DNA from: Picochlorum sp. 'celeri'
Lineage: Eukaryota > Chlorophyta > Trebouxiophyceae
Assembly: GCA_010909725.1 (NCBI GenBank)
Contig: JAACMV010000002.1
Location: 248,001 to 312,000 of the forward strand
DNA length: 64,000 nt
Direction of reading: 5' to 3'
Shown here: positions 28,643-40,900 of the stretch, piece by piece
Numbering within the stretch: position 1 is the first letter of the stretch
Layout of the letters: every line of letters begins with the position of its first letter
Notes under the pieces: generated by a model
What the model was told of the DNA's origin: nothing
Database searches by the model: none
Seen by the model: only the letters and a program-made list of their open reading frames with translations
Program-made: the position numbers and the translations under genes

Positions 28643-29956
28643 TTAATCCTCCATGGCATCGCACACGGCCACAATGTTTGGAAAGTCTGGGTATGACTGA
28701 GCAAACATGACACACTTTTGCAAAACAGTAAATGTGATCCCCACATCTCTCATGAATCGCAACATGTGTTCAAGTTGCATGTCAGCAGCAATTTTCTCGA
28801 CAAATGCTCCAGAAGCATCGAAATACGACATATATTGCTCGGCGATATCACGCATGCCACTGCCAGCACTAGAATCATCATTCAGGTCTGGTTCAAATTT
28901 ATCCTCCAATTGCCAATAATGCCATGATACGTTTCTCAAACGATCTGCTTGTTGCTGCAAGAATTCTCGTCTTAATTCTCGTATCTTGTTTCGCTGATCT
29001 TCACTCACATTCATATCTTTCAATATCTCGATGGTTTTCTGTTTCTGCTCTGCCAATTGGCTCTCTGTGACCTGGGGTAAGAGCTCAACGCAGAGTTTTG
29101 GGTGATGCTGCAACGCAATATTCACCACAACTAAATATTCCTCATAGACTGGCAGCAAACGGGCCACAGCAGCCTTCCTTGCTTCATCATATTCAGGCGT
29201 GTTGTCCTTGCACACAAGATTTATCGGAAGATTGACATCATCAAACACTCTGAGAATGTTCTTGGCAAATTCCTTTGTGAATTTCATAAAATCTCCAGGT
29301 TTGAAATCCTGAAATATAGCTGAACTTTCCTCTGTCTTTGGCATTGACTTGATCGCTACTCTCATCGCATCCAAGGCTTCTTCTACCTGGAGAAGATCCA
29401 AGTCTGAAGGATTTTCTGTCGACTCGAGAAGCTCTTGCCTCGCAAGTGCAGCATCCTTGACTTTAACAGCAATTTCTTTCACGCTCTTGATCATACCACC
29501 CACACATATAGAACTTGAACTCTCTTCTAATGGCGTATCAGCGTCATCAATGGTCCGGCTTGAGGCCATGGTGCCAAGAACAGTGTCCCTGCTCCGTCTC
29601 GACGAGAAGGATGATGAACGATTGGTCTCCAAGGCCTCCACCGCATCCCCTTTGAATTTTAAAATATTTTCCAATAATTGAAGTCGTAGTTTACGTGCAT
29701 AATATTCTGATTGTTCCTGACGAAGCTGCTCAACGGCTTGCTTCAGTTTCTTTTCCGTTTCCAAACGGAGTTGTTTCTTCTTCTCTCGGTATCGTTTCTG
29801 AATCACCTTGTTCTTCTCTCTCTTCTCTTCTTCAGTAACACGTTTCGGTGGTCCTCGTTTTCTAATAGCGAATGAGTCTTCTTGTGGGCTCACTCCTTGA
29901 GGAGCAGCAGATTGTGACAAGTCACTCTGCAGTCCACCGTCAGGATACTCCTTCAT
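28643..29956 (-). CDS. bZIP-type DNA-binding protein
   Basis: Single exon, 437 aa. A basic region near residues 32-60 (KRGPPKRVTEEEKREKNK, then VIQKRYREKKKQLR) has the N-x7-R spacing of bZIP factors. It is followed by heptad-like hydrophobics (LRLETEKKLKQAVEQL) giving a leucine-zipper-like coil. The Asn and Arg of the bZIP signature are in place, although the residues between them differ from the usual AAxxSR. The remaining 330 residues are mostly helical and unrecognised. A nuclear transcription factor is the likely role; target genes are unknown. Confidence 0.7.
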   Translation of the reverse strand: MKEYPDGGLQSDLSQSAAPQGVSPQEDSFAIRKRGPPKRVTEEEKREKNKVIQKRYREKKKQLRLETEKKLKQAVEQLRQEQSEYYARKLRLQLLENILKFKGDAVEALETNRSSSFSSRRSRDTVLGTMASSRTIDDADTPLEESSSSICVGGMIKSVKEIAVKVKDAALARQELLESTENPSDLDLLQVEEALDAMRVAIKSMPKTEESSAIFQDFKPGDFMKFTKEFAKNILRVFDDVNLPINLVCKDNTPEYDEARKAAVARLLPVYEEYLVVVNIALQHHPKLCVELLPQVTESQLAEQKQKTIEILKDMNVSEDQRNKIRELRREFLQQQADRLRNVSWHYWQLEDKFEPDLNDDSSAGSGMRDIAEQYMSYFDASGAFVEKIAADMQLEHMLRFMRDVGITFTVLQKCVMFAQSYPDFPNIVAVCDAMED

Positions 29957-30309
29957 ATCTACCCCATGAATTCAGGTAAAAAGCAAAGTAGCTTTGTTTC
30001 TTCAATGCATGCACATTGAAGTTATACAACTGGCATGGATTAAATTTGTCTAGGTAGATTTTGAGATTCTGATTTTACGCTCCGCGGTAGTACCATACAT
30101 GGTATGGGCATGCGGCTCATCGCCTGCCTCGGTCACTGGCCAGTGCCCATGGGAAGCCAACTATGTCTCATGATGGCGCACGCCTCGCGCGTGTAACTTG
30201 GCTTAATTAGAACATTAAACACAGGGTTTTTGAACAGCGCGACTATGCAGGCAATAAAAGTCATGAAGAGACTGCATTGTGAATGTAAAACGTCTCGATC
30301 GTCGATTGA
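29957..30309. promoter_or_regulatory. Divergent region bZIP / beta-hydroxylase with nested dyads
   Basis: 353 nt. Contains taccatacatggta (30091-30104), the perfect palindrome CACTGGCCAGTG (30134-30145) and the inverted pair atgggca (30104-30110) / tgcccat (30144-30150). These may be binding sites for dimeric factors. Confidence 0.45.
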
Positions 30310-31574
30310 ATGATGGAGAAGCATGTAGTACGGTCTCTCCGACATGGAGACTACCACGTGACCATGCAGCCGCGCGATTCTGCAAGGTCACGTGCCCATG
30401 CGATCCGACAGTATGTAAAACATACAAAAACATATGCTCAGAAGAACGACATTGAGGCATTGGCTGGGGGACAGCCGACGGCGTGGGACCCTGAAGGTTT
30501 GCTTGGGGACGTGACGGGTGATACCAACCATCTTGCAAAAACCAAGAGGGCATTCGCAGAGGTACCGACTGTGGCACCAGAAGAGCGTGGATTTGGGGCG
30601 CAAGTGGAGGCTGCGTTCTTGGACGTTTTTGCAGGAGTGAATGCAGCACCAAGAGTGCTGGATAGCTTTCAGCGGCTCTGCAGAGGAGAAGAATATGTTC
30701 ATCTTTGGCCTGGGAAAGGAGTTCAGCGGGCTGGGAGTTTTATGGAGGGGTTGACAGCTGAGCCATTCCCTGATATCGAGGAGAAGGGGTATGAGTGGTT
30801 GAAGGATGTGGAAGATCATGCTGATGTGATTCGGAAAGAGTTTCAAGCAGCCATGAAGGATCCTGGGTCCATGCTGGTTGTTGGCAATAGAGTATGGGCA
30901 AAAGCGGCAAGAGAAGAAGCAGTATCGTATGGTCCAAACTGGAGGACTCTTGTTTTGCAAGACAGGGGTGTGTGGGATGAATCAAACATCAAATTGTTCC
31001 CCAAAACACACAAATTACTTTTGGATATTCAAGGTATGGATGGCATGGATATTGTTTTAATGTGTATCCTACTAACTATTACCATGTATTTCTTTTCGCA
31101 GCGCCAACATTGGAAGTCTTTTTCGCAAGGCAGGATGGAAAGACTGGGATCAAATCTCACACAGATAATGCAAACTTTATCCAAACAACCCATCTTGGTA
31201 TTGATGTTCCAGAAGGAGAATGCTGGATTAAAGTTGGTGAGCACACACGCGAATGGATGAATGGTAAAATTATCATATGCGATACGAGTTTCATGCATGA
31301 GACGGAGAATGAGTCAGAGAATGACAGATATGTTCTCATCATGAGGCATTGGCATCCAGAGGTGACAGCAATTGAAAAGATTGCTAATGAATTTCTGTTC
31401 GCCGCATTAGACAATGGAACGGACACTGGTCTTGTCACTGCTCAGAAGCATGCATTGCGAAAGATCAAAGGGCTCAGATCAGCCAGTTCTAGCGCAGCGT
31501 CGAATGGAGGTGGTGGTGGATTTGGTGGTGGCAGTTTGAAGAAAAAGCCAGGACAGAAGAAGAAGAGGAAGTAG
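30310..31574 (+). CDS. Aspartyl/asparaginyl beta-hydroxylase-family dioxygenase (one intron)
   Basis: Exon 1 30310-31033, exon 2 31102-31574. The 68-nt intron has a GTATGG donor, a perfect TACTAAC branch site and CAG acceptor. The product is 398 aa. Exon 2 carries the catalytic domain: EVFFARQDGKTGIKSHTDNAN, TTHLGIDVPEGECWIKVGE and MHETENESENDRYVLIMRHWHPE. The two histidines (SHTD and MHET) and the Arg are the expected iron and 2-oxoglutarate positions. The N-terminal 200 residues are not recognised. A Gly/Lys-rich tail follows. Family enzymes hydroxylate Asp or Asn in proteins; the substrate is unknown. Confidence 0.83.
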
Positions 31575-31669
31575 TAGCAATAACCACATTCCTGTAATTT
31601 AATATATTTATTTGAATTTTTATATCCTGTACCGCACAAGAGGATCAGTACTACTGTAGAAAACGTGAG

Positions 31670-32203
31670 ATGATGCCTGGGCAGGATGTTCAAATCGTAC
31701 GAGTACAAACGCCTTCTCAGCTGGATGCGTTCAAGCGCCTTGCGGTTGCATATTTAGATTGGTTGAGTGAAGATTTACATTTCCAGGGAGTCGATGACGA
31801 AATGGCCACACTTCCAGGAGTTTACGCAGAGGACAATAAGGGGGTCATGTTGCTCGCAACCCTTCCTGAAGGAGGGACCAGCGTCGGTACAGCAGCCATT
31901 CGACCATTGCAGGGTAAACAGAGAAGCGGAATCGAAGAAATTAATGGCCTTCCGGTGGCTGATATATGCGAATTGAAACGAGTGTTTGTGGACGTTGAGC
32001 ACCAACGACATGGTATTGGAAAGCGTCTTGTGAAGGAGGCCATCTCGATAGCGGCGCAGTATGGCTACAAGGCAATGGTATTGGATACACTGGAACGATT
32101 AGAAGGAGCAAACCGAATGTATTACGCTCTAGGATTCGAGAACTGCATAGATTATAGTCATTGCCCACTGGAAGGGCCATTGTATTTTTTCCTCAGACTC
32201 TGA
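31670..32203 (+). CDS. GNAT-family N-acetyltransferase
   Basis: 177 aa, intronless. The acetyl-CoA site is clear: ICELKRVFVDVEHQRHGIGKRLVKEA, with the RxxGxG/A-like loop, then a YYALGF segment near the C terminus. Overall length and sequence are like bacterial single-domain GNATs. Acceptor substrate is unknown. It follows the beta-hydroxylase by 95 nt on the same strand and ends 83 nt from the convergent MIS12 gene. Confidence 0.85.
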   Translation: MMPGQDVQIVRVQTPSQLDAFKRLAVAYLDWLSEDLHFQGVDDEMATLPGVYAEDNKGVMLLATLPEGGTSVGTAAIRPLQGKQRSGIEEINGLPVADICELKRVFVDVEHQRHGIGKRLVKEAISIAAQYGYKAMVLDTLERLEGANRMYYALGFENCIDYSHCPLEGPLYFFLRL

Positions 32204-32286
32204 ACATCAAGGTACATCATTGTCTGGGTGTATTGTTTCAAGTAGAGTATGTAGTCATGTACTAGTCAGTCAGTCTAAAAATGCGA

Positions 32287-33270
32287 TTATTTTTTTAGTA
32301 AAGATTCCCTGAATGCTCGTAAACTGTCAGCAGAGGCCTGTTTCACTGATGAGTAATGAGACGCAATTTCCTTCTCCACATCTTTTTCTGCACACAACAC
32401 CATCATATAATCCATGACGCACGTCACATTCAATCGCAACAAGAATATGATACTAACACTACTACACAATACGCACCATGTGCCTCACCCCCCTGAGCTA
32501 GGACATCAACCATCTTTGAATCCACCACATCATCCCCTGACACCCCCACCAAGGAATGCAATCTTTCTAATTTCTGCTCTACATCAGACCCTTTCTGCAC
32601 TATATACGCAACATCCTCTTCTAATCGTGTCGTCGACCCCACCACATTCGGCACAGACTCCAACTCTGCCATCTTCTTCTTCACATCCTCCATCAATGCA
32701 TCAAGAAAGGCAATCGTCGATCTAATATCCCTAGACTTTTGTTTATCATTCGCAATATCCACCTGTAACGCCTTCAGCTCCTCATCCACCCGTTTCTCCT
32801 CTTCCTCATCCACCTGCACAGCGTCTTCAGACGCTGTCCCAGCAGAACTCGCCAACAACCCAGGAGGCACTTTGAATATCTCCGCCAACGCGTACTCTTC
32901 AAACACCTTCATCCTCTTTTTAATTTCCATACGCAAATCCTGGTACAACCCAGCCGTTCCCTGAAGAAGAACAGTCAACTGCTCAGGAGTCAGTTCCTCA
33001 GCAAGGTCTTGCCGAAGAGCGCCATCTAATTCTTCAAAGCCAGTCGCGCAGTGCAGCTCCACCTGCGTTGATATAAATAAACATATTGAACAAATAATCA
33101 CCATACTATCCTTAAAGAAAGGAGAAGAACAGGTGTTCAAAGTCGTTGTCATTCCAACCAACAGTCCAACGCACCGCATTGTACACATCGTCCACAAAGG
33201 CTGTCGGATCAACATTAAGATTTATTTCAGGTGTATTGGACGTGCCATCATCACCATTCCCCTCCGCCAT
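32287..33270 (-). CDS. MIS12: MIS12/MTW1 kinetochore protein, three exons
   Basis: Exons 33270-33175, 33062-32477 and 32387-32287; introns of 112 and 89 nt, both with GTGCGT donors. The product is 260 aa. The joined N-terminal sequence VDDVYNAVELHCATGFEELDGAL, then FEEYALAEIFKVPPGLL, fits Mis12, a coiled-coil subunit of the MIS12 complex that links centromeric chromatin to NDC80. The remainder is coiled coil (EEEEKRVDEELKALQVD ... LDALMEDVKKKMAEL). ATG 33270 has a strong context (accATGGc); a longer frame begins only at GTG. Confidence 0.82.
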
Positions 33271-33594
33271 GGTGATTCCAGAGTCAACCACAACAGGTCG
33301 CACGTTGTTTCTCGCTACAGAACCAACCCTTGACCTTTATATTGGAAGATGCGCCAATGATAAGACACGGAAAGATTGTTGTAATTCAAACGAGCCATCG
33401 TGTGGTTGGAATTCAGGGCATATGGCCTGATTCGTGTTGACTGTTGTGTCCATGACTGATCGACTACAGGTATCCGGTCAACGGATGTGTGCGATGGGAG
33501 TATCAGAATGTATGTTTTATGTGGCATGATAAGGAGTTATACCAGGGCATCGTGACTATTCGGTGTGATAAAAACAAGATAAAAATATATTGAA
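33271..33594. promoter_or_regulatory. Divergent region MIS12 / NUP155
   Basis: 324 nt between divergent starts, ending in an A+T-rich stretch just before the NUP155 ATG. No other feature seen. Confidence 0.4.
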
Positions 33595-36500
33595 ATGAAT
33601 GGGACATATTCTTTGCCCCCTCCTGAAGCGTGGGCATCGGATGGCCTTCATGGTGGTGGACGTCACATGGTCACTGTCCAATCCACCGTTGCTGGGAACG
33701 ATTCTTCAGTTTTGGGAAGCGGAAGTTTCGATGTAGCTAATGATGCGTGGAAGCATTGTAAAGATGTGTCTCGAGATGATGCTCGGCCACCTGATGTGTA
33801 TGAATTATTGTCTCATAGTGTGGGAGAAACGCAGTATGCGTTTCCTCCGAAAGGGGTATGTGTGCTATGGTTCTTATTTTGTATAGATGTTTGTAATTAA
33901 TGGGGAGAATATGTGTGTTGCAGTGGCCTGCGCAGGTCCGTATGGTGTCTCCCATGGTAAATGAAATGCCAAAAATGGTCATGGAGCGATATTCTGCGTG
34001 TCAGACTGTGGCGTTTTGTGGTGTATTTCCTGAGATTAAGCGAGCATGGGCGTCTGTTGATAATACCTTGTTTTTGTGGAGATATGATCGGTGGCAAGAC
34101 GTGCCAATTGAGTATCACATTGGTGATCAACCGATTGTTGCTGCTGGGATAGTTGTGCCAAAAGCAAACGTGTTTCAGGCAGCTGTGCAGCATGTGTTGG
34201 TGCTGTGTACGACAACAGAAATATGCTTTATTGGCGTGTGTCATGAAGGGAACGATTTCGATGAGGTGACATTGCAACGATTGCCGCAGTATACAGTGTC
34301 GACTGATAATGTGTCCATGATCTCAGTGGCATCGACACAGGATGGGCGAGTGTTTCTTGGGGGGTCTGATGGAAATGTGTATGAGATTATTTATGCTGCG
34401 AAGGATACTTGGAGGACAAAGAGATGTGTGAAAGTGTGTCATACGAGGGGTATCAAGGCATATTTGCCATCGTTTATTCCTTCTAGTTTGCTTGGTTCAG
34501 TGCAGCCTATTGTTCAGATTGTTGTCGATGATGAGAGGCATATACTGTATACGAGATCGCAAAGTTCAGTTATACATGTGTTTGATTTAGGAGAGCATGG
34601 GAAAGATGCGCCTTCAAAGGTGGCTGAAACTGTGGATTTTGCAGTGGATGCATCGCGGGCATTAGGGGGTAGAGAGGTGTTTGGGCGTGGGGCTGGTGAT
34701 AAGAAAGGAGGGAGGATTGTGTATATGGCGCCTGTGTCTACGAAGAGTAGTAGGAGGATTCAGTTGTTGACTGTTACGGCTGATGGACGGCGGGTGTATT
34801 GGTCTGTCATGTCTTCTAGATCGTCTGCGTCTCGTCCGGATCGTCTCAAGGCTGAGATTGCCAGGAGAGCAGTTCCTATTCCTACTGGAGGCAGGTCATA
34901 TAGTAGCATGGGAAGATCGTTGGAAGTTCTTGCTGCATGTGCTGTGTCTGATACATTGATTTTAGCAGAGTCTAATGCCAGCGAGGGGAGGACATCGCTG
35001 TTTTTAATCACTAGAGATTCAACAATTCCTCCAGTTGGGACGGCGACTGGGGCTCTTTGCACGGTTCCAGGACTACGAGAGTCTGTCTCGCAATTGGAAT
35101 TCCCTTTGCCGGGTGAAGCATGCGTCATTAGGGATATTCCAAGGGAGTCTGGCAAGGTGGTTGGAATGAATCATCCAGAATATGCAGTTTCTCAGAGGTT
35201 TGCAGTAGCGACCACTGCAGGGGTTGCAGAGGTAGAAATGCTGAGTCCTACTGATACATTATCTCAGATTCTTGTAGAAGGAGACAAAGACGCCCTTGAA
35301 ATGTTCTTCTCATCGTATGGTGCAGTAGAAGCAGCTGCCATGTGCATCCATTTGGCATGTGGATCGTCATCATCGTCCAAATCTGTCTCTGGACTTGCAG
35401 AGGCTGCTCTTGATGATCCTCGATTATGCGGCCAACCAGAGATTGCACCTGCGCAGCAAAGTGATGGTACAAGAGGGGAAGAGCCAGCGGCACATCTTCC
35501 AAGCGGATTTGATATGGGCGCTGTTGTTCCCATTGCAGAGCCAGAGTGGTCTGCAGCCCACAAAGGGCTCTGCCTCGTCGTGTCTAGATTATTGCGTGGC
35601 GTGTGGGATGATCCAATGTTCAAATATTCTTCGTCTGCCCCAGATTTATTGTCATGCACCATCAGTTTGGACAAATTGGAGTCTATGTGTGAGACATTGC
35701 GAGATTTGGCCGAGTTTTTGTCCAGATACATTCATAGAAGGAAGAGCGGTCGCTCCAATGGCCTGGCCGAATATATTAATGAGGCTCCAATCAACAAGAG
35801 ACAAAAGCTAGAGGATGCTATTCGAGCTGAATTGAAGAGGACGGAGCAAGTGAAAGCTCTTGTTTCCAGGGTTGCAGATGGGTGCTTCTTGTTGATGGTC
35901 CTGTCAACCCATAATATTTCTCGTCTCGCAGCTCGAATGGAAAGTGGGGCGCGTCGCATTCTCAGATCCTTGCGGTTCAGGGATTGGATGTCACAGGAAG
36001 AGGGAGACATGGCAGCTTCACAATTGATTGCAGCCCTCATCTCGGAGCATCTGACAGACGCAGGGGAATTCTCCAATGAGCTTGCTGTGACATTGCAGAG
36101 AGGATGTCCTTCATATTTCAAAGATGACGATCGGAAGTATTATGATGCTCGTAGTCTTTTGCGAAAAGCAGAAGGTGCAAACTCTCCTGTCGACAGAGAG
36201 AACATTATCAAAGAGGCTGTTGCACTCTTGATGCATGTTCCTCTATCCTCCGACTTGGCACAAGTTATACCGCAATTAGCAATGCTAAGGGCGTTTGATT
36301 ATATTGTTGAGCTAGCGGTTAAGGTATGTTGATCTATGTATGCGTATATCCATCTGTTCCACGATGCCCTCACATGAGTTCCTCTGCCTTCTGCAGAAAG
36401 CAAGTGCTGTGGACCCCTCAAACCTAGCATTAGAGCAAGACCCCTCCGTGTCTCAACCGGCAAAGGCGAAAAGATTGGAATCTTGTTATGTACATCTGTG

Positions 36501-37851
36501 CGACCTTTTGAGAGTTTTGAAGGACACCTCAGGAAAAAAAGCCCCAGCATCCTTGGAAACTTTTGAGAAGAGTCTGAAAAGAGAAGAGAAGGCTGCACTT
36601 GCGGCAGTTCTAATTCGCCACACGGCAGCATCTGAGGATCCAATATTGCACGAAAGTGTATACGAAACTCTGATACAGATAAATTGCATACAGGATCTAC
36701 TTGGCATGGGAGGAGAGACGCTTGAAAACTACCTTTTCCAAAGCAGTGGGCTGACATCAGCAATGACAGGGCTCCCTGCAGAGCCATTGACGGCAGAACA
36801 GGTGTTACATGCAGAGGTTCTTGCAAAATATTATGTTAAAGTGAAAGAATATGCGGCGGCAGCAGGTGTTTATGAGCATCTAGCATTCCAAGTTGCAGAT
36901 GTTATTGAGCCGCCTAGACCAACCTTGGAAAAGCGTGTTGAATACTTGGAATCTGCAGTTCTCCAAGCACGGTCTTGCGGTGACTCTGGCCTGGTTGATA
37001 GGTTAGCTACGAAGACTGAGCTCGGGCATATACAAATTAAGATTGAAAGTATGCTGAGAAGTAAGGGACTCTTGGGTCAAGATTCCGGGGAGGACTTGCA
37101 GAAGGTACCGCGGACGCTGTTGTCCTTGGAAGAACTTTATAATGATATTGCTCGCAAACATAACCTTTGGAGAGAATGCTTGGAGCTAATCAATATTGCC
37201 TCGTTCAATGATACTGCCTATGTGAGGCAGCTCTGGGATCTGTATATGGAGCATGAATGGATGGAAGTATGGGGAAGGAGACCAGAAGAGGAACAGAGTT
37301 CTTTAGATGCCTTGGATGCCATGTGCTCAGCTGTGTCTTCATTAGGAAGATCTTTCTATCCAAATGAAAACAGCCTACCAATGGCATCGATTTTGTGTCG
37401 ATTTGAGCAAGCAGCAGCTGGTCAGTGGCCAATTGATTCTGGGATTGCTCCTTCTGCAGGACCAAGCATCGTCCGTCAAAATCTTCTAAATCTCTGCTGT
37501 GACTCTTATGAAAATGCTATAAAATCTTACGATTCCCTCATGACTGTGAGGAGCAGTGGACCCAATGGAGCTGAGTTACACAATCCTGATTTCAGGTTTA
37601 GAGTCTTATGTTCGATCAAAGATTTGGTTGATGATGCCTTGCAAGGTGGTTTGGATCAGTTCAGTAACATCGGTAGCCATTTGCATACTAAGCGAAGGCT
37701 TTTGGGAATCCTAGCTTCAGCATGCGAATCTTACGCTGCTGAGTCCAGACAGCTAGGACTGGTAGCAGGTGAGCAACTTGGAAAAGAATTTGACACAACA
37801 GCTGAGAAAATTGAAGCAAAGCTTCGCAGTATCTCGTCCACCATCATTTGA
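33595..37851 (+). CDS. NUP155: Nucleoporin NUP155/NUP170, three exons
   Basis: Exons 33595-33855, 33924-36323 and 36397-37851; introns of 68 and 73 nt with GTATGT donors, both phase 0. The 1371-aa length fits the family (about 1400). The N-terminal beta-propeller region includes RYSACQTVAFCGVFPEIKRAWASVDNTLFLW and VSTQDGRVFLGGSDGNVYEI-like blades (SVASTQDGRVFLGGSDGNVY). The C-terminal helical domain includes DLYMEHEWMEVWGR and YESAVLQARSCG-like repeats. NUP155 is a scaffold of the nuclear pore inner ring. It converges on VPS8 with 73 nt between stops. Confidence 0.9.
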
Positions 37852-37924
37852 TAAATATTACAGATTCATGATTTAAAATGAATCAATACATGATTGAATG
37901 CATCATAGTGTGTAATAGAGCAGT

Positions 37925-40900
37925 CTATACTTTTCCAGCAAGCTTGTGATATGCGTCCCACATGGCTTGCACAGAATCCTGAGTTGACACTCGCGAAGAA
38001 ATATCTGTTGCAGCATGGTAGAATTTGAGACATTTTAGGAGCGTCATAATCACATCCCGGATCGCATTCACTGGCGAGTCCTCGTATTTGTGGATGGCAT
38101 CCACTATAATTGGCTGAACATCAGTATACATGGAAGCACCATCCAAGGTCTTCTCTATACATCCCAACAGAACAATCTTGGATGTGCCTGTTATGGTCCC
38201 AAGATGAAATGGTTCTATGTATGCCGATAAAAGATGTATCCAAAAGTCTTTGGGGGCGGATGCCGTAGCACTAGGATCCACATGGTCTTGGGAGGACCTG
38301 GCACAAAGATCAACTGCACGCTTGCATACTGTCTCTACTTTTTGAGCGTATGTCTCTGCATTTTCAGGGGTGCACTCGAATAAGCGGTTGTTGGAGTTCT
38401 CAATTTCTTTCATGAATATTTCGAATGCTCCTTTGAAATCTCCTTTTCTCTCCAACAGAAATGCAGAGGCCTGATGAAGATTGTATTCTGCGCAATATTC
38501 CAGACAGTCATCAATGTCATACGAGTCTGTTGTTCTCAAATACTCCATGACATTTTCAGGCTCAAATCTGCACATTAACCGCAGATAGAGACTTGCCGTC
38601 GACTGATCATTGATCAAATTGAACCATGCAGCATATTCAGGGTCCTGCAAAAAAGAACAAACATTCAGATCATGCATGATCTCTGTCCACGAGCAGACCA
38701 AGTTTATAAACTAAATCATACCAGGGGCTTTTGCATGTCGATGCCTGAGGCTGAACTGGGAATCTGGTCTTTGAGTATTGATATAACAGACTGCAAAAAG
38801 TTAAACTGAAGATTTGAATCAGAATTCAAAGCTTCCAAAATCTCTTTCTGATTATTGCCTGAAAATTCAAGAGCAATCTCAGCACTAACATCAGGATCAA
38901 TTTTGACCAATTGAGGGTACAATTTCAAGGATGCATCTCGAAACGTATCCCTCTTCTGCTTCGAGATATTGTTATCGCTCAAAATGTCCCTGTAGAATTT
39001 GAGTGCACGTCTGTTCTCACGCTCATCCCTCAAAATGCACTCCATGGCTGCCATATATTGCCCTTTCATGTACATAATCTGAGCCTCAGAGGAAGAAAAC
39101 CGGGCTTTACGAGCCAACTCCAGAAGCCTATCATCAGACACATCCTTAGAGTTCGATACCACTTCCGTGAAGATCTTCTGACAAGCATCGAATGCCGTTT
39201 CATCAGTAAATTGCAAGCTAGAAACGTATTTGAGGACCGAGTATATTATATCCTTTGGTATCGAAGCCCTGTTCGATGATACATGATGTGCAATGAATTG
39301 CAATTTTGACTCAGTTCCCACTGGCATTTGATCGACAGACGTCGAAAGATCGTCCTCATCAAGTAAGTCCACAACTCGATTAACAGCAGCCTGAGTCAGC
39401 GTTTGAAGTTCATGTGGTGAAGATTGTGCCCCTGAGGTATGTGCATCAGAGCCTTGTTGCTCCCATATATCCTTCTCAAGTGCATCCCATGATGACAACA
39501 ACCTTTGTAGCATACCCAGAATTCTCTTCGCGTCCATCTCACATAAAAACGAAAGAACTGGTCGATGAGGATACACATTGTATATATCATCCCCAGACTT
39601 GGTGACTGCCAAATTTGCGACAGATTCCCATAACCGAACCACTTCCTGGATTTGATCCTTTGTGGAGTAAAGGACAAAATCCATCATTTGCAGTCTCATT
39701 TCCTGTTCTTGTTCAAAATCACTTTTCCCGGTACCTGGTGGATATTTGTTCCCCGATAAACACGTGTCAATATACACCAGAAGTTTTTGTGTCAATCCAT
39801 TCCCCCTTCCTGACTTGTGCTCATCAACTGCAGCAGCAAATAAAAGCGCAGCGGGGCTCTTATAATCCTTCATCGCTCTTGAGAAAATGTACAAAACCAC
39901 AGAAAAAAGTTGATGCTTGATACATAGCGGTATGAGCTGGTTCAGATCCAGAGATCCCACATCAAACCTCAAAATCACACGTTCTATTCTCTGAATTTCT
40001 AGTCGTGCCACAAAGTACTCTACCAAACTCTGAATAATCTGAGGGGGCAAATCACTTGAAACCCTCCGATCCAGTATTGCACTTTCCAGGTTTTCTAAGA
40101 AGCAATGCCAGGGAGAAGGCTCTATTTTAGGAGTTTCAGAGACGTGTCCCTGGTCCCTCAACAGAGGAACAATCTCATCATACAAAAAATCAAGTCGATC
40201 AGCCAGCAAACACACATCAATTGACAAAACGATTGCTTGTCTCATTCTATAAATATTACTATCCGTTCGATCACTCAATACCTGACTGAGAGCCTGTTGT
40301 ATGTACATGACCATCAATGCTAAAAGCTGCTTCTTCAGTGTTGCACCTTCCCGAGGGAATGCCACGTTGGAAGGCCATGTACCCCTTTGCACGACTTCTG
40401 AACCTATTTCCAGACGATGGAAAAGTATGACAGTATGAGACAACGCATCCTCTGGAAGATTCTTTGCCACCAATGCTCCAACCTTCTGCTGCCAGGTGAG
40501 CAGCTGTACAACTCGTACCCCATGCGATGTCAGAAGCATAATATCAGGACCGCCCAGAACAGATCCACTCCAAACAAGCTGCCCATCCAGCAAATCTTCA
40601 GAAGGCTGAGGTATGATCCAATCTTGAAAGCAGTTGCGCTCAATATTTGGAATATTCTTGCATATGACATCATCATCATCCCCGCCGAGATACTGTTCAG
40701 GAAGCAGCAATTGCACGCATGTCTTCTCCGTTTCCTGCTCATGATGGACTATTCCTAGCACGCCTAATTCCGATAAAAATGCAACACCCTGAATCGTTGC
40801 CTCACACTGTAAACTCTTTTGTTTTGTAACCTTCACTGTGGACATGCCTTTTTTCAACCCAGTCTCCACCCGGCAAGAATACAAAGCTACACTTCTTCCT

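Noticed and set aside
33112..33174. MIS12 exon 1 extending to FEHLFFSFL
   Set aside because: That extension ends in a stop and has no donor; ending exon 1 at the GTGCGT after YNA gives the conserved VYNAVELH junction.
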